A stretch of DNA of 64,000 nucleotides. It comes from Crocinitomix algicola. GTDB taxonomy: Bacteria > Bacteroidota > Bacteroidia > Flavobacteriales_D > Crocinitomicaceae. Every line of letters starts with the position of its first letter. Positions within the stretch are counted from its first letter, which is position 1. The position numbers and the translations under genes are program-made. The stretch lies in NCBI RefSeq assembly GCF_001661595.2, contig NZ_LYPF02000018.1, forward strand, positions 86,254-150,253, read 5' to 3'. The notes under the pieces are model-generated. The model had not been told where the DNA came from. It saw only the letters and a list, made by a program, of their open reading frames with translations, and made no database searches. This document shows positions 21,601 through 31,133 of the stretch, in pieces.

Positions 21601-21688
21601 AATTAAAATTATATGCCTGTGCAAATAATTGTGAGGATCCAATTATTATTAGAAAAGAAACAAATAAGCTCTTCAACAAATTAGGCAC
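18659..21688 (-). CDS. membrane sensor histidine kinase with two-component propeller repeats
   Basis: A 1009-residue sensor. Order: signal peptide (1-24, ends LFAQ); about 600 residues of Reg_prop beta-propeller repeats (recurrent LWIGTxxxG and NIWIGTSGGGI units); a Y_Y_Y domain (FKAIHYSFPERIKYRWKLDG, then LLPGKYTFNVQAS); one membrane span at about 757-777; a short coiled coil; then a LytS-type kinase core with NPHFIFNVLNSIHNL at about 810 and a HATPase domain with PPLMIQPFVENAIIHG and VQDNGVGR. The periplasmic propeller would sense a ligand, possibly a glycan or wall fragment. No LytTR-type regulator is adjacent, so its partner is unknown. Ligand identity is not predictable. Confidence 0.9.
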   Translation of the reverse strand: MPNLLKSLFVSFLIIIGSSQLFAQAYNFNFLSIQNGLPQSQAFCLDFDDDNQVWIGTQGGGLCRYDGKEFLYFTKNDSLLSNRIYSLENINNQLWIGQKGGVSVFNSDGSFVCNYYSDNPNQTIQDIVFFDDQIYLASNDGLLTINENKVEPFLDNPNLKQLNIFKFFTPDSSNLWLCTEKGLISFDNVFGKLNKGKGLSHNNVQEVVVFNDEWVLGTYGGGLNFYKKNEIYQKEKFRDLNDAIILSLYVSKQNELWIGTLNKGVFRYVAETDDLRNFKTSNGLSGNHIKTIKSDVWGNIWIGTSGGGISVYQNSPFLKYTSSSGLNGNYVFSVLNDSKNNLWLGTEGTGVMRINDTSRVLFDEEYGFYSEKVKAIFEDSQGNIWLGTEGKGVGLYSSVDNKDTIYKFNASAGLYGNWIRSFAEDQKNKRIYIGSSENGIFYMNYNSKNYQNISFKRLKDETLGDLKGVGDLHFNNNRLWYVTAAGDYGFYSSNQECKRFFEPKVSFRNIVGSDSVFWLGTKDNGILKIKISGDSLVHTKWITAANSGVIASNNVYQLVLHKNQLWVGTERGLDRLELDSSHVIQKSEHFGYEEGFEGVETNINAGHFDKAGNFWSGTVDGLYLYKGLSPNILRENPPTLTLSDFRIVFESIENTRFAKNFEKGKVIKSILLNYNENHISFSFKAIHYSFPERIKYRWKLDGVESDWNPATKVNIATYPNLLPGKYTFNVQASVDDQWKLTPLTVDFTIDKPYWDKFWFKFAYYSTGGLILILVILLLFKRQKRKNKELNEKLKLEKNLLELEQKALRLQMNPHFIFNVLNSIHNLIILNDSDKARYALSKFSKLMRQVLENSREKLISIDDEMKTLKNYVQLERLTSNIDVELEFIIGDLVDTEEEVLPPLMIQPFVENAIIHGLMGSGKKGKIVVSFDWMNENVLVCSVQDNGVGRMVSAKRNAQKDVYHKSTALQVAQERLANINQSQNFNPFEIVDLFEENGTSKGTKVIMRLLV

Positions 21689-21858
21689 AAACGGTCGTAT
21701 AAAAAATGAACGTACTCGGATAATAAAAGTCGTTTTAATTATTAGATTATTTCATTAGATTCGTTTCGAAGTATGTCAATAAAAACATAAAAATCGCATA
21801 AGTTTAAACAATCTAAAGATACTATTTGAAACGGATAAAAAAAATAAAAGACGGATTC

Positions 21859-24195
21859 ATGATGTTTATAAAAAAACAGCGCTATCCTATTGCTCTATTC
21901 TCTATTATTCTATTCACAACATGGTATTTTTGCCTACCAGACCAATTGTTCGACAAACCTACAAGCACTGTTATTTTGGATCAAGACGGTAATTTATTAG
22001 CTGCGAGTATTGCAGAAGACGGTCAATGGAGGTTTCCTCAAAACGATTCTGTACCTTATAAATTTGAAAAAGCTATAATACAATTTGAAGACAGGAATTT
22101 CAGGAATCATCTGGGAATTAGCGTTAAAGGAATAGGCAGAGCATTGTATCAAAATTTAAAATCAGGTAAAAAAGTAAGTGGAGGAAGTACTATTACCATG
22201 CAAATAATGCGCATGAGCAGAGGAAATAGGTCGAGAACTATTTGGCAAAAAATAATTGAAATGTTCTGGGCGAGTAGAGCAGAATGGCGTTTTAACAAAG
22301 ATGAATTACTAGCAATATATGCTTCAAATGCGCCCATGGGTGGGAATGTTGTAGGATTAGATGCAGCAGCTTGGAGATATTTTGGGCGATCCGCTAACGA
22401 GTTGTCTTGGGCAGAAACTGCGACTCTTGCCGTTTTGCCAAATGCACCATCTCTGATGCATCCTGGAAAAAATAGAGTTGCCCTTAAAGCAAAAAGAAAC
22501 CGCTTACTCGATAGACTTTATGAGGTTGGAGAAATGGACTCTATCATGTGGGAATTATCGAAGCTTGAACCACTCCCCAGCAAGCCACATCCAATACCTA
22601 GAATAGCACCACATTTAATGAATCGTGCAATTGCCGACGGGCTATCTGGTCAGGTAGTTAAAACAACTGTAAACGCAGGTTTACAGGCGCGAATTAATGC
22701 AATTTTAAAACATCACCATCGCCAATTATCAGAAAATGAAATTCATAATGCTGCCGTTATGGTAATGGATGTAAAAACAGGTGAGGTTTTAGCCTACAAC
22801 GGAAACGTTTTAAGCACGGGAACTGAACACAGTAAAGACGTAGATATTATAACAGCTCCAAGATCATCGGGGAGCATATTAAAACCATTTTTATATGCCT
22901 CAAACCTTGAAAGTGGTACTATTACACCTAGTATGGCAGTTCAAGATATTCCAACAGTCATGTCAGGTTATTCTCCAAAAAACTATAACTTGAAGTATGA
23001 CGGCATCGTTCCTATTGACGAAGCTCTATCACGATCATTAAATGTTCCAATGGTTAGATTATTAACCCAGTTTGGAATTGAAAAATTTCACTATACTTTA
23101 AAAAAAATTGGCTTTACAACGATTACTAAAAGCCCTAAACATTATGGACTATCGTTAATCTTAGGCGGAGCAGAAGTTAACTTATGGGATTTAGTAAATA
23201 TCTATGCTAAAATGGCTCGTTGTTTGAATCAATACCCAACTATTGAAAAAGGCGTAAATCGTGATGCAAGTTATTTAAAAAAAGACCACAATTATGAAAT
23301 GGAACGCCCCATTTTCTCGGCTGCCACTTGCTGGTTCACTTTCAAAGCTATGCGCGAAGTTGAACGACCAGAAGAAGATATAAACTGGGAATTATTCAAT
23401 ACCTCACAAGAAATAGCATGGAAAACAGGAACTAGTTTTGGATTCAGAGATGCTTGGGCCGTGGGTACCAACTCAAAATATGTAGTAGGAGTTTGGGTAG
23501 GCAATGCCGATGGAGAAGGAAGACCTGGTCTAATTGGAAGAACAGCTGCTGCCCCCATACTATTTGACGTTTTTTCGAGCTTACCAAAAGCTGAATGGTT
23601 TAATCCGCCATTTGACGAATTAGAGCAAGTAAAAATTTGTAGTAAAACTGGTTATCGAGCTAATTCCGCATGCGAGCAAATCAATCTATCCTATGTACCC
23701 AAATCGTCATTAAAAACTAAAGAATGTATCTATCATAAATTCATTCATCTGGACAGTACAAAAAAGTATCAAGTCAATGCATCCTGCTACCCATTATCTA
23801 ACGCAATAAAAACACCTTGGTTTAAACTTCCTGCTATTGCCGAATTTTATTATAAGAATCACGATCCCAACTTCAAAAAACCCCCAAGCTATTTCCCAGG
23901 GTGTAGCGGAAAAAATGACAATGAAGAACTAGCAATCCTTTACCCCAAATCTAATAGTACGATTTTTATACCTTTAAATTTTGAAGAGGAAAATGAATCT
24001 ATTTTCTTTGAAGCTACTTTAGTGAATAGTGCTCACACTTTATACTGGCATTTAGATGAAAATTTCATTGGTCAAACTAATAAAATTCATCAAATAGAAT
24101 TTAAGCCAACAACCGGAAAACACCGATTAATGATAATTGATGAAAAAGGTAATCAAACGCATGTTGATTTTGAAGTGGTTGTAAGTAATAACTAA
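21859..24195 (+). CDS. pbpC: penicillin-binding protein 1C, transglycosylase/transpeptidase
   Basis: Bifunctional class A PBP that polymerises and crosslinks peptidoglycan in the periplasm. Visible: a short cytosolic N-terminus and membrane anchor (IALFSIILFTTWYFCLP); GT51 transglycosylase motifs EDRNFRNHLGIS and GGSTITMQ; transpeptidase active site SILK (within SSGSILKPFLYA, about residue 336), SLN (SRSLNVPMV) and KTGTSFG (about 520); and a C-terminal PBP1C domain with an Ig-like tail. Start: a TTG 11 codons upstream (21826) is also in frame, but I prefer the ATG at 21859. The alpha-2-macroglobulin partner gene often found beside pbpC is not here. The 3' end overlaps ispF by 4 bp, convergently. 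Confidence 0.93.
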   Translation: MMFIKKQRYPIALFSIILFTTWYFCLPDQLFDKPTSTVILDQDGNLLAASIAEDGQWRFPQNDSVPYKFEKAIIQFEDRNFRNHLGISVKGIGRALYQNLKSGKKVSGGSTITMQIMRMSRGNRSRTIWQKIIEMFWASRAEWRFNKDELLAIYASNAPMGGNVVGLDAAAWRYFGRSANELSWAETATLAVLPNAPSLMHPGKNRVALKAKRNRLLDRLYEVGEMDSIMWELSKLEPLPSKPHPIPRIAPHLMNRAIADGLSGQVVKTTVNAGLQARINAILKHHHRQLSENEIHNAAVMVMDVKTGEVLAYNGNVLSTGTEHSKDVDIITAPRSSGSILKPFLYASNLESGTITPSMAVQDIPTVMSGYSPKNYNLKYDGIVPIDEALSRSLNVPMVRLLTQFGIEKFHYTLKKIGFTTITKSPKHYGLSLILGGAEVNLWDLVNIYAKMARCLNQYPTIEKGVNRDASYLKKDHNYEMERPIFSAATCWFTFKAMREVERPEEDINWELFNTSQEIAWKTGTSFGFRDAWAVGTNSKYVVGVWVGNADGEGRPGLIGRTAAAPILFDVFSSLPKAEWFNPPFDELEQVKICSKTGYRANSACEQINLSYVPKSSLKTKECIYHKFIHLDSTKKYQVNASCYPLSNAIKTPWFKLPAIAEFYYKNHDPNFKKPPSYFPGCSGKNDNEELAILYPKSNSTIFIPLNFEEENESIFFEATLVNSAHTLYWHLDENFIGQTNKIHQIEFKPTTGKHRLMIIDEKGNQTHVDFEVVVSNN

Positions 24196-24671
24196 ACATA
24201 GATTAAAGCCGAAGCATACGCCTGTATGCCATCACCATTTCCTACAAACCCCATTTTTTCTCCTCTCGTAGCCTTTATAGAAATCCTGTCAATATCTACC
24301 TGCAAAAGCTCTGCAATCACATTTTGCATCGCAGGAATATGGGGGTTAACTTTTGGCGCCTCAAGTAAGACCGTGCAGTCAATATTTCCAACTTTATACC
24401 CTTTATCTTTAATTAATTTATACGATTCTTTTAGGAGCTTCTTACTATCTGCACCTTTATATCGTGGATCAGTATCTGGAAAATGAAATCCAATGTCTCT
24501 CAAGTTTGCCGCACCTAGAATAGCATCACATATTGCATGGAGCAATACATCGGCATCAGAATGTCCAAGCGCACCAAATTCGGAATCAAATTTCACCCCT
24601 CCAATAATTAGATCACGGCCAGGTACAAGTTGGTGAATATCTACACCAAAGCCAATTCGAATATTAGGCAT
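24192..24671 (-). CDS. ispF: 2-C-methyl-D-erythritol 2,4-cyclodiphosphate synthase
   Basis: MEP-pathway enzyme that cyclises CDP-methylerythritol 2-phosphate to the 2,4-cyclodiphosphate, with release of CMP, on the way to isoprenoids. The product starts MPNIRIGFGVDIHQLVPG; metal and substrate residues lie in GFGVDIHQL, GHSDADVLLHAICDA and FPDTDPRYKGADS. The C-terminal ISIKATRGEKMGFVGNGDGI is also conserved. I chose the ATG at 24671, which leaves 4 bp after porV; an in-frame ATG 7 codons upstream would overlap porV. Probably co-transcribed with porV. Confidence 0.95.
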   Translation of the reverse strand: MPNIRIGFGVDIHQLVPGRDLIIGGVKFDSEFGALGHSDADVLLHAICDAILGAANLRDIGFHFPDTDPRYKGADSKKLLKESYKLIKDKGYKVGNIDCTVLLEAPKVNPHIPAMQNVIAELLQVDIDRISIKATRGEKMGFVGNGDGIQAYASALIYV

Positions 24672-24675
24672 CGAA

Positions 24676-25908
24676 CTATTCTCCAGCTGCATTATTTAAT
24701 TTATTGTTACCAAATTTAAATTTAAGCGAGAATCTGACAGTATTAGAAAGCGGATTATTTCTTCGAAGAGCTGCTAAGTATGAAACGTCAATACCAAAAA
24801 CGCTATAATATAAACCTGCTCCAAATGTAAAATATTTACGATTTCCTTTAGCTCTATGCTCATAAAAGTAACCTCCTCTTAATGCGAGTACATCACCATA
24901 CCAATACTCTAGACCACCTCCAATATTTATTTCATTTAATTCTTCTTTTAATCGGCTGCCACTTTGTACTTCAAAATCACCATTATCATCTTCAATTACA
25001 TTACCTGGAGCATCATAAAATGACTGCAACATCCCTAATGTTACCCCGACGTTGTTTTCATATCCCGACAAAATTTCGCCATCTCCATTTCTTCTTGGCA
25101 ATGTTGGCACAAGAAGTTTATTAAAGTCTACTGTTGTTGTTAATGAGTTATAGTCATCAAAAATAAACTTCATTGCTGACCCCAGTCTTAAGTTGGTGGG
25201 TAAAAAATCCCTATCTGCTTCATCGGTGTAAGACATTTTATTTCCAATATTAGAGATTGTCGCACCCCAAGAGAAAACAGCATCATAATCAGCCACATCA
25301 ACATCTTCATTGACATAAGAATATGACAAGTCAACCGCTCCTGCCAACCCAGCTTTTGTCGCTGTATTACCAGAATTTACACCACCAGTTAAGTTCGAGT
25401 AAATAAATTTACCATTAAAACCTATTGCACTTCGATCAGACATTTGAAAGGCATAACCTCCGAGTATTTCAAATTCATTTGGACTAAATTCGCGAATTAA
25501 ATTTCCTTGATTATCTGTAAATGTGATGTTACCAAGTGAAAAGTATCGCATCGAACCTCCAAAGGTATGGTTTTTACCAACTTTTGTATACCCGCTAATG
25601 TACGAGAGGTGAATATCATCAACAAGTTGCTTTAACCAAGGAGAATAAGACACCCCAAATTCAGCTTTCTCTTTGGAAAAAGCCAATTTTGCTGTATTCC
25701 AATGAAAAGAATTTGCATCAGCGCTAGTCGCAGCACCGGCATCACCAATAGCACTTGCACGTGAGTCGGGAGCGATAATCGCGAATGGAACAGCAGTGGT
25801 TATCGTGTTTAGTTGGATAGGAAATTCATCTCCATCCTTAGACACATTTTGCGCATTTACACCGGTTACAAATAGCAGCGATGCGATATAAGCTATACTT
25901 TTTTTCAT
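24676..25908 (-). CDS. porV: type IX secretion outer-membrane protein PorV (LptO)
   Basis: PorV is an outer-membrane barrel of the FadL-like type that takes T9SS cargo from the translocon and hands it to the PorU sortase. The 410-residue product has a signal peptide (1-19, ends VNAQ), then the family's conserved SRASAIGDAGAATSADANSFHWN segment, and alternating beta strands ending in an aromatic strand (VRFSLKFKFGN). It lies next to porU, as in Flavobacterium johnsoniae and relatives. A promoter-like TATATTTG lies about 95 bp upstream. Confidence 0.93.
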   Translation of the reverse strand: MKKSIAYIASLLFVTGVNAQNVSKDGDEFPIQLNTITTAVPFAIIAPDSRASAIGDAGAATSADANSFHWNTAKLAFSKEKAEFGVSYSPWLKQLVDDIHLSYISGYTKVGKNHTFGGSMRYFSLGNITFTDNQGNLIREFSPNEFEILGGYAFQMSDRSAIGFNGKFIYSNLTGGVNSGNTATKAGLAGAVDLSYSYVNEDVDVADYDAVFSWGATISNIGNKMSYTDEADRDFLPTNLRLGSAMKFIFDDYNSLTTTVDFNKLLVPTLPRRNGDGEILSGYENNVGVTLGMLQSFYDAPGNVIEDDNGDFEVQSGSRLKEELNEINIGGGLEYWYGDVLALRGGYFYEHRAKGNRKYFTFGAGLYYSVFGIDVSYLAALRRNNPLSNTVRFSLKFKFGNNKLNNAAGE

Positions 25909-26003
25909 TTAAAAATAATCTGTTGTAAATATTTCAGTTCAATTTCATCAAGCCTAAAGCTCTGTTCTGCCGCCTCAAACTGACTGAATCTCTATACTTG
26001 ACC

Positions 26004-26011
26004 CAAATATA
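26004..26011 (-). promoter_or_regulatory. -7 promoter element upstream of porV
   Basis: On the minus strand this is TATATTTG, an exact TAnnTTTG match in the 178-bp gap between porU and porV. The -33 position is not a clear TTG. It suggests that porV-ispF has its own promoter, with a leader of about 90 nt. Confidence 0.4.
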
Positions 26012-26086
26012 CGTATTAATCAAAGCTTTATTGTAAACGAATATAAAATTTCGTTGAATCTATTTTTAAAATCGTTCAATTGCCGT

Positions 26087-29000
26087 CTAGAGCAAAACTA
26101 ACTTCTCAATTTTTTCAGCCTTTTTACCCTCCTCTGTTTCAATAGATAAACGATAAACGTAAACTCCACGACCTAAACGATCTCCAAAATCATCTCTTCC
26201 ATCCCAATTAATACCGTCACTTCTGAAACCTTGCGAATGAACAGTTTGAAGAATTGTTTTGACTAATTTTCCTGAAACTGTAAAAATTTCAACCTTTACA
26301 TCCAAAGAATTACAAACTTGGTTATGTTCGAAGTAAAAATCGGTATTGGTTGTAAATGGGTTTGGATAATTTAACAAATGTGAAATCCCTATTTCCTCTT
26401 CATTATGTACCACAAATTCCAAAGTAGATTCTGATGAGTTATTGTTTACGTCCCACACTTTAAAAGTAATTGTATGTGAACCTTCCTCTAGTTCAGACAG
26501 TTGATAATTAACTTTACCACTTTGATAGGTATCCAAATCGGCTTCATAAAAATTGTTCAGCACAATTGGATCTGACGTGTTCCCGTCCAATATCAAAGTA
26601 ATATCATGACCAATTCCATTGCCCGTTGTATTGACACCATTTTCATCAGAAATATGAGCTATAAAAAGTGGATTTTTATTGGTCATCCCACCATTCACAA
26701 AGTGCTCATCGTTCATATACAATTCAATCTCCGGACCAATTTCATCATCAAGACCATCTGGATTGACACCTCCTACAACTATAGATGTATCATATCCGTA
26801 ATTATTCTCATTTTCAGTATTCCCGTAATAGCTTATTTTTCCTTTGCCGTAAGCATAATCAATGTCCTTTGGTACAACAAAAGTAAACTCAAACTCACCG
26901 TTGGTAACCGTGGATTTTCCTTTATAAATTATATTGTTTTGAGTTTCAAATGGTAAAACCGGAGACTCAGGATCTTGCCCTAAAGAATAGCGTGTTTTCC
27001 ATTTATCATAAACGGTAGGTGTTACATACCCGTTATAACTATTTAACAACTCACCCATTTCATTTTCAAGGTGACCTTTCACTGTAATTTTTGAAAGCGC
27101 CTTAATGGAATCTGTTTCCATTGTGATGCTGACTCCATTAATACTATCGGTTACAATTCGTGGTTTTGGTTTACCTAACTCCATAGCCGGATCACCTAAA
27201 AGCGTAAAATTTCTCATATTCTGATCGCCAGCCGTCAAATTCTTTGTTCGTCTGATAATTTCACCTAATGTTAGCGCCTTTCCATCTTCTTCCTTAAACA
27301 ATTGGGTGTACATATTTCTAACCATCGTTGTATTCGTCCCAATATTCACCAAACGCGTAGTTGTCAATAATCCAACGGCACCTCCATAAGGTGTTGTTAA
27401 AGTAAATTCACCAGCTGATACTCGAGCTGGGTCATCAAACCGACTAAATTCACAAGTAGCAGAAATGAAGACTGTCATGTTATTAACATTGGCCCAATTT
27501 TGGATCATTGGAATGGTTACCACACGCTCATGAGCCAAACCTGTTTCACCACCATGTCCAACATAATTAAAAACAAGTGCACCTTTGTTCATATTTTGAT
27601 TAATTGCTTCTTCTACATCGGGGTATCGTCCACCTCCTGAAGTAACAATTTGTTTATAAGCATCCAAATACACCTTTACAATATTCATTTCAGGAAAATA
27701 TTTTTCAGTTGTATCACTCATCGACTCACAATCTAAAATAAATTGACCAGAATCTTCGTCATCCGCCATTAACACCAGTCGATTTCTCCAATCACCAAAT
27801 GTTGAAGCATAACCATCGTCACCGCATTGAACCCCATCAGCATTAGAATATAACATAGAACCATAGTTCATGTAATGATCTATTTTATCGACAACTTGCT
27901 CTGCACTATTGACATCTGAAACCGGTATACGACCAACTCCTATATCGATTAAATCAGAAGACGACATACTTTCATTATCATCTAAAATACCAAAGAAATC
28001 ATCGGATGTAAATGCACTTGAATAGAATTGATTTCCGTCTTCTACACTATTATATGTTGGTAATAAATAATTATTATCATCTAGACGATTTAATGGGTCA
28101 TAAGAACCATCACCAAATAAACATAAATATTTTATTGAATTTTCAGGATCTAAATCAGACCTGTCGTAAAACATCTTCGCCATCCATCTCACAGCAACTG
28201 GATCAGAAACTCCACCACTGAACTCATTGTAGACTTTTTGGATATCTACAACATGTACCGTAGTGCCAAAATTTCGATGAATATCAGCTAAACGATCAGC
28301 CTGTGCTCTTAAACTTTCATGCGTAATAATTAAATAATCTACTTGTGGTAATGCATGTAAATTTTGATTTGGAATCTTGCCTAAGTACTTTCCTGACAAA
28401 ATAGGAGTTTTTCCTTGGCTGGAATTATACGCTAGAAAGGCCCTTAACGAATCAGCGTTCATCTTAAATTCGTAGTTTGATCCGCTAAGCGAACCATTTA
28501 CTAGGGAAATATTAGCTGGGTCGGTAATTTCCCAAACTCGTGTATTGGAATTGGCATTTGAAATGCTATACTTTGCTACCTCCCCTAACCCTACAGACTG
28601 CATATCCCTTATAATCAACGCATCGCTACCCATCCTAAGATGTCTTCTATAGTTAAAAAGAAGATAATTCACCCATGCTTCACCAGAAGGAGATGTTCGA
28701 TAAAATTCAACTTCTACATTAAAACTTGAACTTGCTGAAGTAAACGTTGAAGCCGTAGCATTCCTTTTCGCTATTGTCGAAGCACCATTGGCTAAAATTT
28801 CAATATCATCAACAACCCCTCCATTTACTTTAATTGTTGCCCCACCCGTTCCAGACAACATCGATGAATAAATTTCTGCCTCCAAAAACACAGGCTCACT
28901 TGTCACTCTATTCTCAACATTCAAACTAAAAGAAGTCGTAAGTTCAGAACCTTCTAAATTTTCTCCGAACCATGCATCACCAGAATGCAATAGATTTTCC

Positions 29001-29926
29001 TCATTCTTTTCGTGTAAAGAATAGCCGTTATAAGTGGTTACATTTTTTGTTTCCGGATTGGGTGATTGTGATACTGAAGAAATTCTCTTGGGCGAATCTG
29101 AAGGGTCAATGTGAATAAAATAATAGGTCAATGAATCTATTTTATTCTTTCGAGCATTAAAATCAAAAGTATTCGCAAAGACATTATCAGGTCCTTTAGC
29201 ATAAAACAATACATAGTCACTTGCATCAAATGACAGGTCAGCCTCACCCGAAATCAAAATGGCATTTTTTAGCAAATCATCTGGTCTATAAGCCGCGTTA
29301 TTATGGGACAATTCAGTTTGATGATTCCCATAAATATTTATACTTTTCGGATTAATAGATTCAACAGGAATTCCAAGCGAACTTAAGTTAATGTATGTTA
29401 ATTTATACAAACCATCTGAAGGAATTCCAATTTTATACCAGTCCCCAGAAGCCAATACGGAAGAACTTGCAAATTCAACTTCTCTTGAATCTCCACCATT
29501 AACAGTAGAAGCATTAACCTTAATTGACAATTCTTTAATTAGTTCAACGCCACCATTCCTTTGAACTAAGGGTTGGTATCGCACTGAAAGAAAATTCTCT
29601 CCTCTACTCTTCCCAAAATTAACTTCCAAATCCAACTCTTTAGGCAACAAAGACTTGTCGTAACGAGCCGGCAAATCAATTGTTTGATAAATAACATCTT
29701 CTACTTCATATGTGAATTCATTATCACCACGCAAGCCTATATTTTTAGTAATTGTTGTAAAAACTTCGGCTGTAATTGAATTATAATCACATGGAGCGCA
29801 AGTACTTGACTGAGCATCCCATGAAGTTGAAAACACAAACTCTTTAGTTTGAGCACCGATAAAAAAGCTTGACATTAAGATACTTAGCACTAAAAACAAT
29901 GATTTATTGTAGATTACTTCCTTCAT
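26087..29926 (-). CDS. porU: type IX secretion system sortase PorU
   Basis: PorU is the gingipain-like cysteine protease that removes the C-terminal signal of T9SS cargo and attaches the cargo to the cell surface. The product (about 1279 residues) has a signal peptide (ends FFIGAQ), a long N-terminal region, a peptidase C25 domain with catalytic His in NYVGHGGETG (about residue 790) and Cys in ISATCEFSRFDDP (about 824), an Ig-like region, and its own C-terminal T9SS-type domain (LNYPNPFTTNTDF to KLVLL). I took the ATG at 29926 (MKEVIYNKSLF), which starts the signal peptide; a TTG 7 codons upstream is also open. Divergent from the PorP-like gene. Confidence 0.95.
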   Translation of the reverse strand: MKEVIYNKSLFLVLSILMSSFFIGAQTKEFVFSTSWDAQSSTCAPCDYNSITAEVFTTITKNIGLRGDNEFTYEVEDVIYQTIDLPARYDKSLLPKELDLEVNFGKSRGENFLSVRYQPLVQRNGGVELIKELSIKVNASTVNGGDSREVEFASSSVLASGDWYKIGIPSDGLYKLTYINLSSLGIPVESINPKSINIYGNHQTELSHNNAAYRPDDLLKNAILISGEADLSFDASDYVLFYAKGPDNVFANTFDFNARKNKIDSLTYYFIHIDPSDSPKRISSVSQSPNPETKNVTTYNGYSLHEKNEENLLHSGDAWFGENLEGSELTTSFSLNVENRVTSEPVFLEAEIYSSMLSGTGGATIKVNGGVVDDIEILANGASTIAKRNATASTFTSASSSFNVEVEFYRTSPSGEAWVNYLLFNYRRHLRMGSDALIIRDMQSVGLGEVAKYSISNANSNTRVWEITDPANISLVNGSLSGSNYEFKMNADSLRAFLAYNSSQGKTPILSGKYLGKIPNQNLHALPQVDYLIITHESLRAQADRLADIHRNFGTTVHVVDIQKVYNEFSGGVSDPVAVRWMAKMFYDRSDLDPENSIKYLCLFGDGSYDPLNRLDDNNYLLPTYNSVEDGNQFYSSAFTSDDFFGILDDNESMSSSDLIDIGVGRIPVSDVNSAEQVVDKIDHYMNYGSMLYSNADGVQCGDDGYASTFGDWRNRLVLMADDEDSGQFILDCESMSDTTEKYFPEMNIVKVYLDAYKQIVTSGGGRYPDVEEAINQNMNKGALVFNYVGHGGETGLAHERVVTIPMIQNWANVNNMTVFISATCEFSRFDDPARVSAGEFTLTTPYGGAVGLLTTTRLVNIGTNTTMVRNMYTQLFKEEDGKALTLGEIIRRTKNLTAGDQNMRNFTLLGDPAMELGKPKPRIVTDSINGVSITMETDSIKALSKITVKGHLENEMGELLNSYNGYVTPTVYDKWKTRYSLGQDPESPVLPFETQNNIIYKGKSTVTNGEFEFTFVVPKDIDYAYGKGKISYYGNTENENNYGYDTSIVVGGVNPDGLDDEIGPEIELYMNDEHFVNGGMTNKNPLFIAHISDENGVNTTGNGIGHDITLILDGNTSDPIVLNNFYEADLDTYQSGKVNYQLSELEEGSHTITFKVWDVNNNSSESTLEFVVHNEEEIGISHLLNYPNPFTTNTDFYFEHNQVCNSLDVKVEIFTVSGKLVKTILQTVHSQGFRSDGINWDGRDDFGDRLGRGVYVYRLSIETEEGKKAEKIEKLVLL

Positions 29927-30087
29927 AATTATAAAATGTGATGCCAAATTTGTTTTAAAAACGAACTAAAATAATTATTATTGCAAACCTTGTTAAAGAA
30001 TTTGACTTTCGTAACCTTTCTAAAAACAAAGTCGTATTCCCTATGCAAAGTTGATGAAATTTATGGATAACAAAAGCCATACTTGAG

Positions 30088-31080
30088 ATGAAAAAATTTT
30101 TTATTGGGTTATTGGTTCTCTGTATGAATGTAACATCATTCGCGCAAGACCCTGAATTCACCCAGTTTTATGCGAACCCTATTTATTTAAATCCTGCCAT
30201 GGCAGGAACGCATGGATGTCCGCGTTTAAACTTAAATTACCGAAACCAATGGCCTTCTATTTCAGGCGCATTTGTTACCAATAGTATTTCATACGATCAA
30301 TTTGTGAACGTATTGCAAGGCGGTGTAGCCCTAATGGTAACAAATGACATGGCAGGTAAAAATACTTTAAACTGGACGACCATTAACTTGGCCTATTCTT
30401 ACCACCTACAAGTAAGCAGAAAGTTTACAATGTTGTTTGGTGCACAAGCAGGATGGAATCAAAAGTTTTTAGATTGGAGTAAATTAACTTTTGGTGATCA
30501 AATTGATCCAAGACGAGGATTCATATACCAAACGGGGGATTTACCAAGAGGTAACTTCTGGAATGATGGCAGTAGCTGGGGAACAAAAGGTTTTTTTGAT
30601 TTATCAGCAGGGTTTGTAGGATATTCAGAAAATTTTTATTTCGGTTTTGCAGCAAAGCACTTGAACACGCCAGAGGAAAGTTTAATTTTGAATCCTGACG
30701 GTGAAAGTAGACTCCCTATGCGATTTACTGGACATGTTGGAGCGAATATTGAATTTGGAAAAGGTTCTCAATATCAAAATGTAACCTCAATTTCACCAAA
30801 CGTTATTTATACTTATCAAGATGGGTTTATGCAATTAAACTTTGGAACCTACATTAAGTATGGTATATTTACGGCAGGAGCATGGTGGAGAGCAAGAGAC
30901 GCTTTTATATTGTCTGTTGGAGTAGATGCTGGAACATTTAGATTTGGTTATAGTTACGATATCACTATCTCACCTTTGACGAATGCTTCAGGTGGATCAC
31001 ATGAATTATCCATGGGATTCAATTTTAATTGTAAAGAAAAACCTAAAAAGTTTAGAACAATATCTTGTCCTTCTTTTTAA
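30088..31080 (+). CDS. PorP/SprF family type IX secretion membrane protein
   Basis: Outer-membrane beta-barrel protein of the PorP/SprF family; members pair with particular surface substrates (SprF with the SprB adhesin) or with the PorK-PorN ring. The 330-residue product has a signal peptide (1-20, ends TSFAQ), the signature DPEFTQFYANPIYLNPAMAGTHGCPRL... start (first residues 21-40 diagnostic), and a C-terminal strand region with SHELSMGFNFNC. It lies between porU (divergent) and gldJ (53 bp downstream, same strand), so it is probably co-expressed with gldJ. Which partner it serves is not known from sequence. Confidence 0.9.
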   Translation: MKKFFIGLLVLCMNVTSFAQDPEFTQFYANPIYLNPAMAGTHGCPRLNLNYRNQWPSISGAFVTNSISYDQFVNVLQGGVALMVTNDMAGKNTLNWTTINLAYSYHLQVSRKFTMLFGAQAGWNQKFLDWSKLTFGDQIDPRRGFIYQTGDLPRGNFWNDGSSWGTKGFFDLSAGFVGYSENFYFGFAAKHLNTPEESLILNPDGESRLPMRFTGHVGANIEFGKGSQYQNVTSISPNVIYTYQDGFMQLNFGTYIKYGIFTAGAWWRARDAFILSVGVDAGTFRFGYSYDITISPLTNASGGSHELSMGFNFNCKEKPKKFRTISCPSF

Positions 31081-31133
31081 GGAAAAGTGTAACCAATGAA
31101 TTGGGAATTGTTATAGCAGAAAGGAAATAAAAA

